Shown here: positions 1 to 8,079 of the stretch, piece after piece
Layout of the letters: the number at the start of each line of letters is the position of its first letter
Numbering within the stretch: position 1 is the stretch's first letter
Origin: CAYWVR01 sp964461715
Lineage (GTDB): Bacteria > Planctomycetota > Phycisphaerae > FEN-1346
Length of the DNA: 64,000 bases
Direction of reading: 5' to 3'
NCBI GenBank assembly: GCA_964461715.1
Contig: CAYWVR010000009.1
Span: 1-64,000 of the forward strand
Position numbers and translations under genes: made by a program
Notes under the pieces: model-generated
The model's database searches: none
Told to the model about the DNA's origin: nothing
Seen by the model: only the letters and a program-made list of their open reading frames with translations

Positions 1-2
1 TG

Positions 3-41
3 GCCCTCGGCGGTCTGGCGCTGCTTCGGCGCCGCCGCTAG
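3..41 (+). CDS. C-terminal tail of a PEP-CTERM protein (5' truncated by window edge)
   Basis: Only the last twelve codons are present. The frame beginning at base 3 reads ALGGLALLRRRR and then TAG. This small hydrophobic stretch followed by an Arg cluster is the end of a PEP-CTERM sorting signal, as in the complete proteins later in the window. The rest of the gene lies before the window, so nothing can be said about its main domain. A hairpin with a short T tract follows. Family assignment rests on the tail alone. Confidence 0.7.
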   Translation, partial: ALGGLALLRRRR

Positions 42-47
42 CGGGCA

Positions 48-91
48 GGCCGGAAAGGGCTCGGACGGGGCACATGCCCGCCCGGCCTTTT
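48..91 (+). terminator. Probable intrinsic terminator after the first PEP-CTERM gene
   Basis: GGCCGG at 48-53 can pair with CCGGCC at 82-87, with an inner GGGC/GCCC pairing, and four T's follow at 88-91. It lies just after the stop at 39-41. The stem is interrupted and the T tract is short. Confidence 0.45.
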
Positions 92-216
92 CGTGGCACG
101 ATGTCGGAAACGATGAGAGGGACGAAGCGAGACGTTAACATGGCCAAACGCCCGGACCATGGCGAGGCCGGGCGACCGGAACGATGCCCCGCTTGCGGGG
201 CGGAAGGGAGTCAACG

Positions 217-1476
217 ATGCCACGTTTTCTTGTCTTGACCACGACGCTGACGATGCTGGCCGGCGGGCCAGCCCTGGCCGCCGAGCTCCACGTGGGCTCC
301 GGCTATACCTACGCGACGATCAGCGAGGCCCTCGGCAACGCCACGGATGACGACACCGTCACCGTCCACGCCGGGACCTACGTCGAGGGCCAGCTCAATC
401 TCACCCAGCAGAACCTCGTGTTGCGAGGGGCTGCGGGAGAGCCCCGGCCCACGCTCACGAGCACCTCGGGAAAGTATGACAACAAGATCGTCATCAACGC
501 CGACGGCGTTACCGTCTCCGGCCTGGAGATCACGCATCAGTCCGGCGACCAACACGGCTACGGCGTCGGAGACGGCAACGCCTCGGCGGCCCGTTCGGGA
601 TGGACCGTTGAGGATTGCGTGTTCCACGACTGCCGCTCGGCGGTCTGGAACAACAAGATGAGCAACTTCACGTTCCGCAACAACGAGGTCTACAACAACT
701 ACTCCAAGCGCCTCTACCTCGAGGCCACGGAATCGTTCACGTGCACGGGCAACTTCTTCCACTCCGCGACGCGCACCAGCGGCCAGGCCGTCATCTGGTG
801 GGGCACGGGTAGCGACTCCGCCGCCTCCGGCCACACCGACATCTCGTACAACTACATCAGCGGCGGGCGGGCGGCCATTGTCATCGAGGGCGGGGCGACC
901 AACTCGCCGAGCGGCACGCGCACCGTTACCGTGGCCCATAACACCCTCGACGGGAAGATGGGCCAGTGGCTCGAAAGCGGCGACTACAGCAGCCAGTTGC
1001 TCAGCTTCTGGGACGCCGTCCACGCCACCTACGACGCCACCAAGATCACCATCCGCGACAACCTGATCACCGAGAGCCTCTGGTACGGCATGTACAACGG
1101 CGAGGGGGACACCGGCGGTTTGGCCGGCGACGTCGAAGTCGAAAAGTGCCTCTTCTTCAACAACTATTCGCAGGATAGCTGGTACCCCGACTACGCCTAC
1201 CCGGAGGAATGGCCGGGGCCGCAGGGCGAGGTCGGCTGGACGGAGGTTGGCGACGACTTCATCTTCACCGATTGCCTTCTCGAGGACCCGCTCCTGAACC
1301 GACAGGGGATAACGGCCGACGAGTTCTACGCTCTGCTGGTCGGCTCGCCCGCGCTGAATGCCGCCACCGACGGGACCCACATCGGCGCCTACCAGGGCGC
1401 TCCCGTCCCCGAGCCCGCGACCCTCGCGCTGGTGGCCCTGGGGGCGGCGGCGGTCCTGGGCCGGCGCCGCCGGTAG
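217..1476 (+). CDS. Exported parallel beta-helix protein with PEP-CTERM tail
   Basis: The 419-residue protein starts with a Sec signal (hydrophobic core FLVLTTTLTMLAGG, then ALAA). The body has irregular repeats rich in N, T, G and V (for example GVTVSGLEI, NFTFRNNEVYNN) typical of right-handed beta-helix, pectin-lyase-like folds. It ends with PEPATLALVALGAAAVLGRR, a PEP-CTERM signal that an exosortase would process for surface attachment. ATG 217 is preferred over an in-frame ATG at 184 because GGAAGGGAG precedes it at good spacing and the signal peptide begins there. A glycan-lyase or binding role is possible, but no catalytic residues could be assigned. No exosortase gene is in the window. 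Confidence 0.85.
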   Translation: MPRFLVLTTTLTMLAGGPALAAELHVGSGYTYATISEALGNATDDDTVTVHAGTYVEGQLNLTQQNLVLRGAAGEPRPTLTSTSGKYDNKIVINADGVTVSGLEITHQSGDQHGYGVGDGNASAARSGWTVEDCVFHDCRSAVWNNKMSNFTFRNNEVYNNYSKRLYLEATESFTCTGNFFHSATRTSGQAVIWWGTGSDSAASGHTDISYNYISGGRAAIVIEGGATNSPSGTRTVTVAHNTLDGKMGQWLESGDYSSQLLSFWDAVHATYDATKITIRDNLITESLWYGMYNGEGDTGGLAGDVEVEKCLFFNNYSQDSWYPDYAYPEEWPGPQGEVGWTEVGDDFIFTDCLLEDPLLNRQGITADEFYALLVGSPALNAATDGTHIGAYQGAPVPEPATLALVALGAAAVLGRRRR

Positions 1477-1569
1477 ACGTTTTCGCGAGACAGAGGGAAG
1501 AGAGAACGCGGGCAGGCGGCCCGGATGGGGGTCGCCTGCCCGTTCATGATCCAATCGGATGGGGTTGCC

Positions 1570-2877
1570 TCAGGCCCCGCCCTCGGGCGAGGGGAGCGTC
1601 GCGGCCGGCCGCTTCGTCGGGTGACGGACCATGGCGATGAGGCCGGCGGCCACCAGGCACAGCGCCCCGCAGATCGTGAAGGCGAGGGGGAAGCTCCCGA
1701 GGTCGCCGAGGCGGCCGCCCAGGATCGGCCCGAAGATGCCGCCCAGGCCGTAGGCCAGGAACACCCACCCGTAGTTCTGCCCCACGTACTTCGTGCCGAA
1801 GGTGTCGGCGGTGATGGTGGGGAAAAGGGCGAAGTTGCCGCCGAAGTTGAACCCGATCAGGGCGGCCCAGATGTACAGCAGGACGGGGATGCCGCCCAGG
1901 AGCGTCCCGGCTGTCCACTGGAAGCTGATGACGAACAGGCCCTGCGTGGCCATCATGATGGCGATGGAGAGGCGGCGTCCGAGCTTGTCGCTCATCGTCC
2001 CCCAGACGATGCGGCCGATGCCGTTGGCGAGCGAGAAGAAGATGGCCATGGCCGTGCCGGCGGCCGCGCTGGCCGCGGCCGGGGCGACGCCGTGGGCCGT
2101 CAGGGCCTCGATGGGGAAGAGCTTCATCAGGCCGATCGACATCAACCCCGCGCTCGCGCCGAAGGCGAAGGTCAGGAGGATCATGTAGAACTGGGGCGTG
2201 GCGAGCATCGCGCCGCTGGAGAAGTCGACCGTCCCGGCCATCGGCTTCTCGCCTTCCTTGGCGGCCTCTGGCGGGCGGTAGCCGCGCGGCATCCAGCCCT
2301 CGTGCGGGAAGACCATCCACATCCCGCCGATGAGGACGGCGACTGCGAACACCACGCCGTAGATGATGAAGGTCGTGGCCAGGCCGAGGCTGCCGATCAG
2401 GTTGCCCCAGTCGCCGGCGAGCTTGACCCAGAGCAACGCCCCGAACCCGAACCCGGCCACCGCCAGGCCCGTGATCAGGCCTTTCTTGTCGGGGAACCAC
2501 CGCATGCCCACGGCGATGGGCACGACGTACGCCAAGCCGATCCCGGCGCCGCCGACGAGGCCGATGAAGACAAAGACGGCGGGGAAGCTCGTCGCGTCGA
2601 TGAGCCCGGCCAGCGCGTACCCGGCGCCCAGCACGACGCCGCCTGCGATGGCCAGCTTCCTCGGCCCGACCTTCGGCATCATGCGGCCGGCGATGACCAT
2701 GACCACCGCGAACGTCGCCAGGCCCGCCGCAAACACGGCCTGGGTCTGGGTCTTGCTCCATCCGGCGTCCACCAGCGGCGGCGTAAAGACGCTCCACGCG
2801 TAGATCGCCCCGAGGCAGAGCTGGATCAGGATGGCCCCGACCACGACCAGTCCGCGATTCATGACCTTCCCGTCCAT
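1570..2877 (-). CDS. MFS transporter, OxlT-like (monocarboxylate/organic anion carrier)
   Basis: The 435-residue protein has about twelve hydrophobic segments. The first, GAILIQLCLGAIYAWSVFTP, carries the AIYAWSVF signature of the OxlT-like oxalate:formate antiporter group of the major facilitator superfamily. The interhelical motif GRMMPKVGPRK and the central charged loop also fit MFS. It is an inner-membrane carrier. It lies downstream of acetyl-CoA synthetase on the same strand, so a small carboxylate such as acetate, pyruvate or lactate is a plausible substrate (inference from position). An AAGGAG ribosome site precedes the start. A strong terminator lies between it and acs, so it probably needs readthrough or its own promoter. 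Confidence 0.88.
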   Translation of the reverse strand: MDGKVMNRGLVVVGAILIQLCLGAIYAWSVFTPPLVDAGWSKTQTQAVFAAGLATFAVVMVIAGRMMPKVGPRKLAIAGGVVLGAGYALAGLIDATSFPAVFVFIGLVGGAGIGLAYVVPIAVGMRWFPDKKGLITGLAVAGFGFGALLWVKLAGDWGNLIGSLGLATTFIIYGVVFAVAVLIGGMWMVFPHEGWMPRGYRPPEAAKEGEKPMAGTVDFSSGAMLATPQFYMILLTFAFGASAGLMSIGLMKLFPIEALTAHGVAPAAASAAAGTAMAIFFSLANGIGRIVWGTMSDKLGRRLSIAIMMATQGLFVISFQWTAGTLLGGIPVLLYIWAALIGFNFGGNFALFPTITADTFGTKYVGQNYGWVFLAYGLGGIFGPILGGRLGDLGSFPLAFTICGALCLVAAGLIAMVRHPTKRPAATLPSPEGGA

Positions 2878-2900
2878 GCGTGGGCTCCTTGACGAGGGGC

Positions 2901-2944
2901 AAAAAAACCAGCGCGATGGGCCGGAGCCGCCCGACCCACCGCGC
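2901..2944 (-). terminator. Intrinsic terminator after acs
   Basis: On the minus strand GCGCGGTGGG (2944-2935) pairs with CCCATCGCGC (2920-2911), ten pairs with one G-U, followed by TGG and seven T's (2907-2901). A perfect palindrome GCCGAACGTTCGGC (2943-2956) sits between the acs stop and this stem. It separates acs from the MFS gene. Confidence 0.8.
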
Positions 2945-2959
2945 CGAACGTTCGGCAGG

Positions 2960-4951
2960 CTACTTCGACGGCCGGTGCTCGATCAGCGCATCGACGATCG
3001 AGGGGTCCGCCAGCGTGCTCGTGTCGCCCAGGGTGCCCTTGTCGGTCACGCCCTCGGCGATCTTCCGGAGAATCCGCCGCATGATCTTGCCGGACCGCGT
3101 CTTCGGCAGCGCCGGCGCGAACTGCACGACGTCCGGCGAGGCGATGGGCCCGATCTCCTTGCGGACATGCTGGACGAGTTCCTTCTTGAGCTCCTCGCTA
3201 TCCTTGACCCCGTCGACGAGCGTCACGAAGGCGTACAGGCCCTGGCCCTTGATCTCGTGCGGCATGGGGGCCACGGCGGCCTCGGCGACCTTGGCGTGCG
3301 AGACGAGGGCCGACTCGACCTCCGCCGTCCCGATGCGGTGGCCGGAGACGTTGACGACGTCGTCGATGCGGCCCATGAGCCAGTAATCGCCGTCGTCGTC
3401 GATGCGGCAGCCGTCGCCGGTGAAGTAGAGGTCCTTGTACATGGTGAAGTACGTGTCGATGAAGCGCTCGTGGTCGCCCCACATCGTCCGCATCATGCCC
3501 GGCCAGGGCTTCTTGATGCAGAGTTTGCCGCCCTCGTTCCGGTCGCACTCCGAGCCGTCCTCCCGAAGGAGGGCCGGCTCGACGCCGAAGAAGGGCCGGC
3601 TGGCCGAGCCGGGCTTCAGCGTCATGGCGCCCGGCAGCGGGGTGATCATGAACCCGCCCGTCTCGGTCTGCCACCACGTGTCGACGATGGGGCATGTCTC
3701 GCGGCCGATGTGCTTGTAGTACCACATCCAGGCCTCGGGGTTGATCGGCTCGCCCACGGTGCCCAGAATCTTCAGGCTCGAAAGGTCGTGCTTGGCCGGC
3801 CACTCGTCCCCATGGCGAATGAGGGCCCGGATCGCTGTCGGGGCGGTGTAGAACTGGGTGATCTTGAACTTATCGATCATGTGCCAGTACCGGCCCGCGT
3901 CCGGGTAGAGCGGCGTGGACTCGAACATGACGCTCGTGGCGCCGTTGGTGAGCGGGCCGTAGACGATGTAGCTGTGCCCGGTGACCCACCCGATGTCGGC
4001 GGCGCAGCAGTAGATGTCGTCGTCCTTGAGGTCGAAGGTCAGCTTGTGCGTCAGCGACACCCACACCAGGTACCCGCCGGTGGTGTGGACGACGCCCTTC
4101 GGCTTGCCCGTGGAGCCCGAGGTGTAGAGGATGAAGAGCGGGTCCTCGGCGTCCATGGCCTCGGCCTCGCACTCCGGCGACGCGTCGGCCATCATCTCGT
4201 GGTACCAGAGGTCGCGCCCGTCTGCCATGGGCACGTCCTCGTCGTTGCGACGGACGACGACGACCTTTTCGATCGACGGGGTCTGCTTCAGGGCCTCGTC
4301 GGCGATGCCCTTCAGCGGGATGCTCTTGCCGGCGCGGCGGGAGACGTTGGCCGTGATGAGGACCTTGCAGGTGGCGTCGTTGATGCGGTCGCGGAGGGCG
4401 TCGGCGCTGAACCCGCCGAAGACGATCGAGTGGATGGCCCCGATGCGGGCACAGGCCATCATGACCACCGGCAGCTCGACGATCATCCCCAGGTAGATGC
4501 AGACGCGGTCGCCCTTCTCGACGCCGACCGACTTCAGGACGTTGGCGAACTTCGAGACCTCGGCGTGGAGCTCCTTGTAGGTGATCGAGGAGTCCTCGTC
4601 GGGCTCGTCGCCCTGCCAGATGAGCGCCGTCTTGTTCTCGCGCTCGGTCCCGAGGTGCCGATCGAGGCAGTTGTAGGCCACGTTCAGCCGGCCGTCGGCG
4701 AACCAGGTGTGCTTGATCTCGCGGCCGTCGGTGTCCCAGACGAACTCGCGGCCCGTCGTGGGCTTCTTGAACCACTCGACCATGGCCTCGGCCTGCTCGA
4801 GCCAGAAGGCGTCGGGATCCTTGACGGACCGGTCGTACATCTCCTGATACTGCTCCATGGAGGAGATGTGGGCCTCCTTCTGGAGGTCCTTGGGCGGCGG
4901 GAAGGTCCGCTTCTCCTGCATCAGGGAGTCAATGCCTTTCTGTTCGGTCAT
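2960..4951 (-). CDS. acs: Acetyl-coenzyme A synthetase (AMP-forming)
   Basis: The 663-residue length is that of bacterial Acs. It converts acetate, ATP and CoA to acetyl-CoA, AMP and pyrophosphate in the cytoplasm. Seen in the sequence: the P-loop YTSGSTGKPKGV, the adenylation core WWQTETGG, the hinge region YFTGDGCRIDDDGDYWLMGR, and the C-terminal LPKTRSGKIMRR, whose Lys622 is the residue acetylated in the family to switch the enzyme off. The start is supported by AAAGGAG upstream. A promoter is visible about 150 bases upstream and a terminator follows. It allows growth on, or recovery of, acetate, perhaps with the adjacent carrier. Confidence 0.97.
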   Translation of the reverse strand: MTEQKGIDSLMQEKRTFPPPKDLQKEAHISSMEQYQEMYDRSVKDPDAFWLEQAEAMVEWFKKPTTGREFVWDTDGREIKHTWFADGRLNVAYNCLDRHLGTERENKTALIWQGDEPDEDSSITYKELHAEVSKFANVLKSVGVEKGDRVCIYLGMIVELPVVMMACARIGAIHSIVFGGFSADALRDRINDATCKVLITANVSRRAGKSIPLKGIADEALKQTPSIEKVVVVRRNDEDVPMADGRDLWYHEMMADASPECEAEAMDAEDPLFILYTSGSTGKPKGVVHTTGGYLVWVSLTHKLTFDLKDDDIYCCAADIGWVTGHSYIVYGPLTNGATSVMFESTPLYPDAGRYWHMIDKFKITQFYTAPTAIRALIRHGDEWPAKHDLSSLKILGTVGEPINPEAWMWYYKHIGRETCPIVDTWWQTETGGFMITPLPGAMTLKPGSASRPFFGVEPALLREDGSECDRNEGGKLCIKKPWPGMMRTMWGDHERFIDTYFTMYKDLYFTGDGCRIDDDGDYWLMGRIDDVVNVSGHRIGTAEVESALVSHAKVAEAAVAPMPHEIKGQGLYAFVTLVDGVKDSEELKKELVQHVRKEIGPIASPDVVQFAPALPKTRSGKIMRRILRKIAEGVTDKGTLGDTSTLADPSIVDALIEHRPSK

Positions 4952-5295
4952 CGTGCTAACGGCTCCTTTCTGGTCTCGCGGCGTACGTCGTTCGCATTCA
5001 GGGATTCACCCGCCCGGAGGTCCCGAGCGTGTGCACGTCGACGGACGAATCCCGGCCCCCCGACCCGGAGCGTTCCCCGCCCCCGCCGAAGAGCCGAACA
5101 TTGTGCCGCGCCCGCCGCGCGGCGTCAAACAAAAAAGGGGTTCATGTTACGCCACGGCGATTTTGTCACCCCCCTGGTCGATCACGTCTCCGAGCCCGTC
5201 GGGGATGGAGAGGCCCGATGCACCCCCAGGAGGGGGTGTTCACCATGGAGCAGGTTCGGCGGCATGAGACGATCCGCGCCGCCCCCGGGGACGTC
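4952..5295. other. Intergenic region between acs and a PEP-CTERM gene
   Basis: This 344-base stretch has no supported gene. It holds the acs promoter (5100-5128), a short A-rich stretch near 5130 and a GC-rich hairpin that overlaps the end of the next gene (5281-5312). Open frames here cross gene boundaries without a start signal. Confidence 0.6.
5100..5128 (-). promoter_or_regulatory. Sigma-70-type promoter of acs
   Basis: On the minus strand TTGACG (5128-5123), a 17-base spacer, then CACAAT (5105-5100). The -35 matches five of six consensus bases and the -10 four of six. The leader to the acs ATG would be about 145 bases. Confidence 0.5.
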
Positions 5296-5312
5296 TCAAC
5301 CGCCCCGGGGGC
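5281..5312. repeat. Perfect GC inverted repeat across the stop of a PEP-CTERM gene
   Basis: GCCCCCGGGG (5281-5290) and CCCCGGGGGC (5303-5312) are exact reverse complements with a 12-base loop holding the minus-strand stop codon (5298-5296). It could stabilise the mRNA end or stop transcription, but no T tract follows. Confidence 0.45.
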
Positions 5313-5949
5313 CGTATGGCGGTCCGCGCCGGCGAGCCGGCCTGCTGCCCCAGCGGCGGCCAAGGAGGCCGATCAGACCGAGCCCCGCCAGGGCCAGCGT
5401 CGCCGGCTCCGGGGCGCCGAAGCGGACCGAGAAGGGTGCCGACGGCGCGTACCTGTCCAGCTCGTCCACGAGCCGGTAACGCACCTCATAGTGCTGGGTC
5501 GGTCCCGCCCAAACAAGGTACTTCATATGCACGTGATGGTTCGTGTAGTCGCTCAGGCAGAAGGTGGCGCCGTCGCTCGCAAGGAGCTCCTGCCAGTTGT
5601 CATCGTACATCTCGATACCGGGGGAGGCATAGAGCCGTTCCACGACGAGGTTGTAGTCGACCCCCCGGGTGCCGACCAGGTCGTGGGTGCCATCGTCCAT
5701 CGCTCCGAACCCCGGCTCGGACCGCGCCCAGAACTCGAATACGTCGGAGTAGATGAACTCATAGTACTCGGCCCCGTAAGGATCGGAATAGTCGTGCTTC
5801 CAGTGCCGGTACACCTGCCAGTCGTCCACCATGAGTGTGCCATTGTCCTGCCCCACGAGGAAGTGGTCGAGGGTGCACTGGCCTGCGGCGGGGCCGGCGG
5901 CGAGCATGGCGCCGGCCGCCATCAGAACGATCATCCATCGGGTTCGCAT
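5296..5949 (-). CDS. Exported PEP-CTERM protein of unknown function
   Basis: The 217-residue protein starts with a signal peptide (MIVLMAAGAMLAAGPAAG). Its acidic body is rich in Tyr, Trp and Asp (for example YSDPYGAEYYEFIYSDVFEF) and matches no family I recognise. The sorting tail PEPATLALAGLGLIGLLGRR sits about 20 residues before the end. The Arg/Gly/Pro-rich extension after it (GSRPARRRGPPYGPRGG) is longer than usual for PEP-CTERM proteins and may reflect a shifted stop. It is the last gene of a three-gene minus-strand operon behind a prepilin-like gene (34-base gap). Its neighbours suggest a surface or matrix component. Confidence 0.75.
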   Translation of the reverse strand: MRTRWMIVLMAAGAMLAAGPAAGQCTLDHFLVGQDNGTLMVDDWQVYRHWKHDYSDPYGAEYYEFIYSDVFEFWARSEPGFGAMDDGTHDLVGTRGVDYNLVVERLYASPGIEMYDDNWQELLASDGATFCLSDYTNHHVHMKYLVWAGPTQHYEVRYRLVDELDRYAPSAPFSVRFGAPEPATLALAGLGLIGLLGRRWGSRPARRRGPPYGPRGG

Positions 5950-5983
5950 CGCAAGGTCCTTTCTCGGGTCGGAACGTACGTTC

Positions 5984-6679
5984 TCAATAGGCCATGGGCG
6001 AGCACCACTCGGGCGCGCGCAGCGGGTTCCACAGGTTCACCTTGCCGGGCGCCCACGTCTCCTCCAGCGTCATGGCCTGGACGTGGCTGTCGACGAACAG
6101 GGCGTTGCTTCGCCCGCTGTGCCGCTCGGTGTCCACCGCGTTCCGCAGGTCCTGCTCGGAGAGCCAGAGCTCCGGATGCACATGGTCGGCCCCGCGGGTC
6201 GCGAGGGCGGCCTCACAAACGTAGATCGTGCGGCACGCATCGCGAACCTGGCTGAGGTAAGGCACGGCCTGGTCCATGCGGCTGTTTGTGGCGTAGCTGG
6301 CCCAGCGATAGGACTGCCAGTCGTCCTCGGGCGGGTTCTCCCAGTCGAGAAACGCCTCGTCCGGCGCGCGGTCCGACGGGCACCGGTACAGCAGCGTCGT
6401 CCCCGCGTACTCCTGGAGGACGTGAAGCCACCACTGGTCCCGGGCGTGGCCCGCCGACGGACACGAACTCGGGGGGAAACGCCCGTCGTGGTGCCGCGCG
6501 TAGGCGTGGACCGCAAACCCGATCTGCTTCAGGTTGTTGGCGCACTCGATCTGGTGGGCCAGCGCGATGGCGTCCGCGAGCGCCGGGACCAGCAGGCCCG
6601 CAAGAAGCAGCACGATCGTGACGACGATGAGCAGCTCCACCAGCGTCATGGCGCGGCGGGAAGCGTTCAGGATCGACAT
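5984..6679 (-). CDS. Prepilin-like protein with H-X9-DG type C-terminus
   Basis: The 231-residue protein has a type IV prepilin leader: a short basic stretch SILNASRRA, then MTLVELLIVVTIVLLLAGLL with Glu at +5 of the mature chain. The residue before the cleavage site is Ala where most prepilins have Gly. Near the C-terminus NALFVDSHVQ resembles the ending of the prepilin-type H-X9-DG proteins abundant in Planctomycetota, Verrucomicrobia and Lentisphaerae. It is probably a pseudopilin-like inner-membrane or surface protein processed by a prepilin peptidase not seen here. Its first 13 bases overlap the end of the upstream PEP-CTERM gene, so the two are likely co-translated. GGGAGCGGGC precedes the ATG. 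Confidence 0.85.
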   Translation of the reverse strand: MSILNASRRAMTLVELLIVVTIVLLLAGLLVPALADAIALAHQIECANNLKQIGFAVHAYARHHDGRFPPSSCPSAGHARDQWWLHVLQEYAGTTLLYRCPSDRAPDEAFLDWENPPEDDWQSYRWASYATNSRMDQAVPYLSQVRDACRTIYVCEAALATRGADHVHPELWLSEQDLRNAVDTERHSGRSNALFVDSHVQAMTLEETWAPGKVNLWNPLRAPEWCSPMAY

Positions 6680-7431
6680 GCCCGCTCCCGTTTCCTCCGA
6701 CGCACGAGGGCCAGCCCGAGCCCCCCGGCCGCCACGAGTGCCATCGCGGATGGCTCCGGCGTCGTCACGAACGAGATCGTGTAGTCCTCGGAGGTCGCAA
6801 ACGGCGTGCCCCCGGTCCGCACGTCCACGGCCCGGAACGTGGCCGTCAATGTTTCGCCGAGAGGCGTGTCAGCATCCGCATAGAAGTGCAGGTGGTGCCC
6901 GAACCGCCACGCCCCCTTGGTTTGGTTCTCGCTGTAATGGTCGTCCGACCACTGCATGCCGTGGGCCGGATCAAACACATACCGGTCCCCGTCCGCCGTG
7001 AGCACAGGATCCAGCGTGTCATAGGTGCACATGTGGAACCCGGGGTCGAAGTGGACGCGCTCCAGCGCGATGCGCCATTCGGGGGTCACGCCCGAGTCGC
7101 TCCCGCCCAACTGCCAGTTGCCGTGCGGCGGGTGGGCCGAGTGCCAGCAGTACAACTCTTCGCAGACGTATTTTCCGTCCCAAGGGAAGGCGTCCTTCCG
7201 CTCCATCTCCAGGACCGGCCATCCCGGAAAGGTCGGCTCGGCCGGCGATGAGAAGAGCCACAGCACGTCGTCGTCGTCGGTGCCCCACGTCTGGTCCGCG
7301 TTGCGGGCGATGTGGGTGTGCTTGTGGTCGTCCTCGGCACGGGCGGCCGCGGCCAGGGCCAGAACGGCCGCGACGGCCAGGGCCGTTTGCGCCCGCGACA
7401 AGAATGGATGGATCGTCATGACATTGCGCAT
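6667..7431 (-). CDS. Exported His-rich PEP-CTERM protein
   Basis: The 254-residue protein has a signal peptide (ALAVAAVLALAAAARAE), a His/Asp/Trp-rich body (DDHKHTHIARNADQTW, CWHSAHPPHGNWQL, FGHHLHFYADAD) and the sorting tail PEPSAMALVAAGGLGLALVR followed by a basic end. The many His and Asp residues could bind a divalent metal, but no known fold was recognised. It is the first gene of the operon with the prepilin-like gene and the second PEP-CTERM gene. GAAGGAAATAAGCT precedes the ATG. A second in-frame ATG four codons downstream is possible. Confidence 0.78.
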   Translation of the reverse strand: MRNVMTIHPFLSRAQTALAVAAVLALAAAARAEDDHKHTHIARNADQTWGTDDDDVLWLFSSPAEPTFPGWPVLEMERKDAFPWDGKYVCEELYCWHSAHPPHGNWQLGGSDSGVTPEWRIALERVHFDPGFHMCTYDTLDPVLTADGDRYVFDPAHGMQWSDDHYSENQTKGAWRFGHHLHFYADADTPLGETLTATFRAVDVRTGGTPFATSEDYTISFVTTPEPSAMALVAAGGLGLALVRRRKRERACRS

Positions 7432-7542
7432 AGCTTATTTCCTTCGGGGCCGGGCGCCCCAGCGCCGGACCGACCGTGAGGTCTCGTGGCGCCGGCGCGG
7501 GCGCCGGGCGGGTTTCGGTTCCGTGGTTACGAAGAGCGTGGG

Positions 7543-7956
7543 CTACGGCCGCGCGCCCGGAGGGGCCCGGCACCGGTGGGTGAGGGGCGGGCAAGCGTAG
7601 GGAGAGATGGGCGGCATGAGAAGGGCGAGCGACCTCGGGCCATCGAGGGATGGGAGCACCGCCTCAGGCGGCGCCTCGCAGGAGAACTTGTGCGTCACGT
7701 CCAACAGCCGGCAGACCGGACAGTCCCGCAGCCCGCGCGCTGCCGCGCCACCCGGCGCGCCCTTGGCGACGGACCCGATCTGCTCCGCCTCGTGGCCGCA
7801 CGTGCGGGGCGGGACGCCCTCGCCGTGGCCGGCGCAGCCGACGGACCGGGGATGCGTGTGAAAGAGAGGATGGGCAAGGTGCTGGCCGACGGTCGACAGC
7901 CCAAGGGCCACCCACGCGCCGAGCGCAGCCGCTCCCCGCATCGTGCGGACGGTCAT
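7543..7956 (-). CDS. Small exported Cys/His-rich protein (DUF2946-like)
   Basis: The 137-residue protein starts at the ATG preceded by GGGAGGGACC, giving a signal-like N-terminus (AAALGAWVALGLSTVGQ). The in-frame ATG 66 bases upstream lies inside the promoter and is rejected. It contains HPLFHTH, a CGHEAEQ segment, a CPVCRLLD motif and ends near CRAPPGARP. Small exported proteins with a CPxC motif and a terminal RAPP occur in the DUF2946 group, often linked to metals, but this match is from memory and weak. Metal binding through Cys and His is plausible. It is transcribed alone from a clear promoter. Confidence 0.6.
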   Translation of the reverse strand: MTVRTMRGAAALGAWVALGLSTVGQHLAHPLFHTHPRSVGCAGHGEGVPPRTCGHEAEQIGSVAKGAPGGAAARGLRDCPVCRLLDVTHKFSCEAPPEAVLPSLDGPRSLALLMPPISPYACPPLTHRCRAPPGARP

Positions 7957-7999
7957 GGTCCCTCCCCCGTACAACCGACGCCTCGCGGTAATACAACGT

Positions 8000-8027
8000 A
8001 ATATACACCCGCCGTCCGCCAAGGCAA
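8000..8027 (-). promoter_or_regulatory. Promoter of the small Cys/His-rich gene
   Basis: On the minus strand TTGCCT (8027-8022), 16 bases, TATATT (8005-8000), in a locally AT-rich patch. It predicts a leader of about 37 bases to ATG 7956 and rules out the upstream in-frame ATG. Confidence 0.6.
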
Positions 8028-8079
8028 GCCGAAAATGGAAAAAACGCCCGTGGGCCGCGGAGGTTGCCGCGGCAGCAGA

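Noticed and set aside
1544..2902. Long open frames antisense or out of frame to the MFS gene and other GC-rich genes
   Set aside because: In two-thirds GC DNA stop codons are rare. These frames are rich in Arg, Pro and Gly and have no motifs; real genes with motifs cover the same bases.
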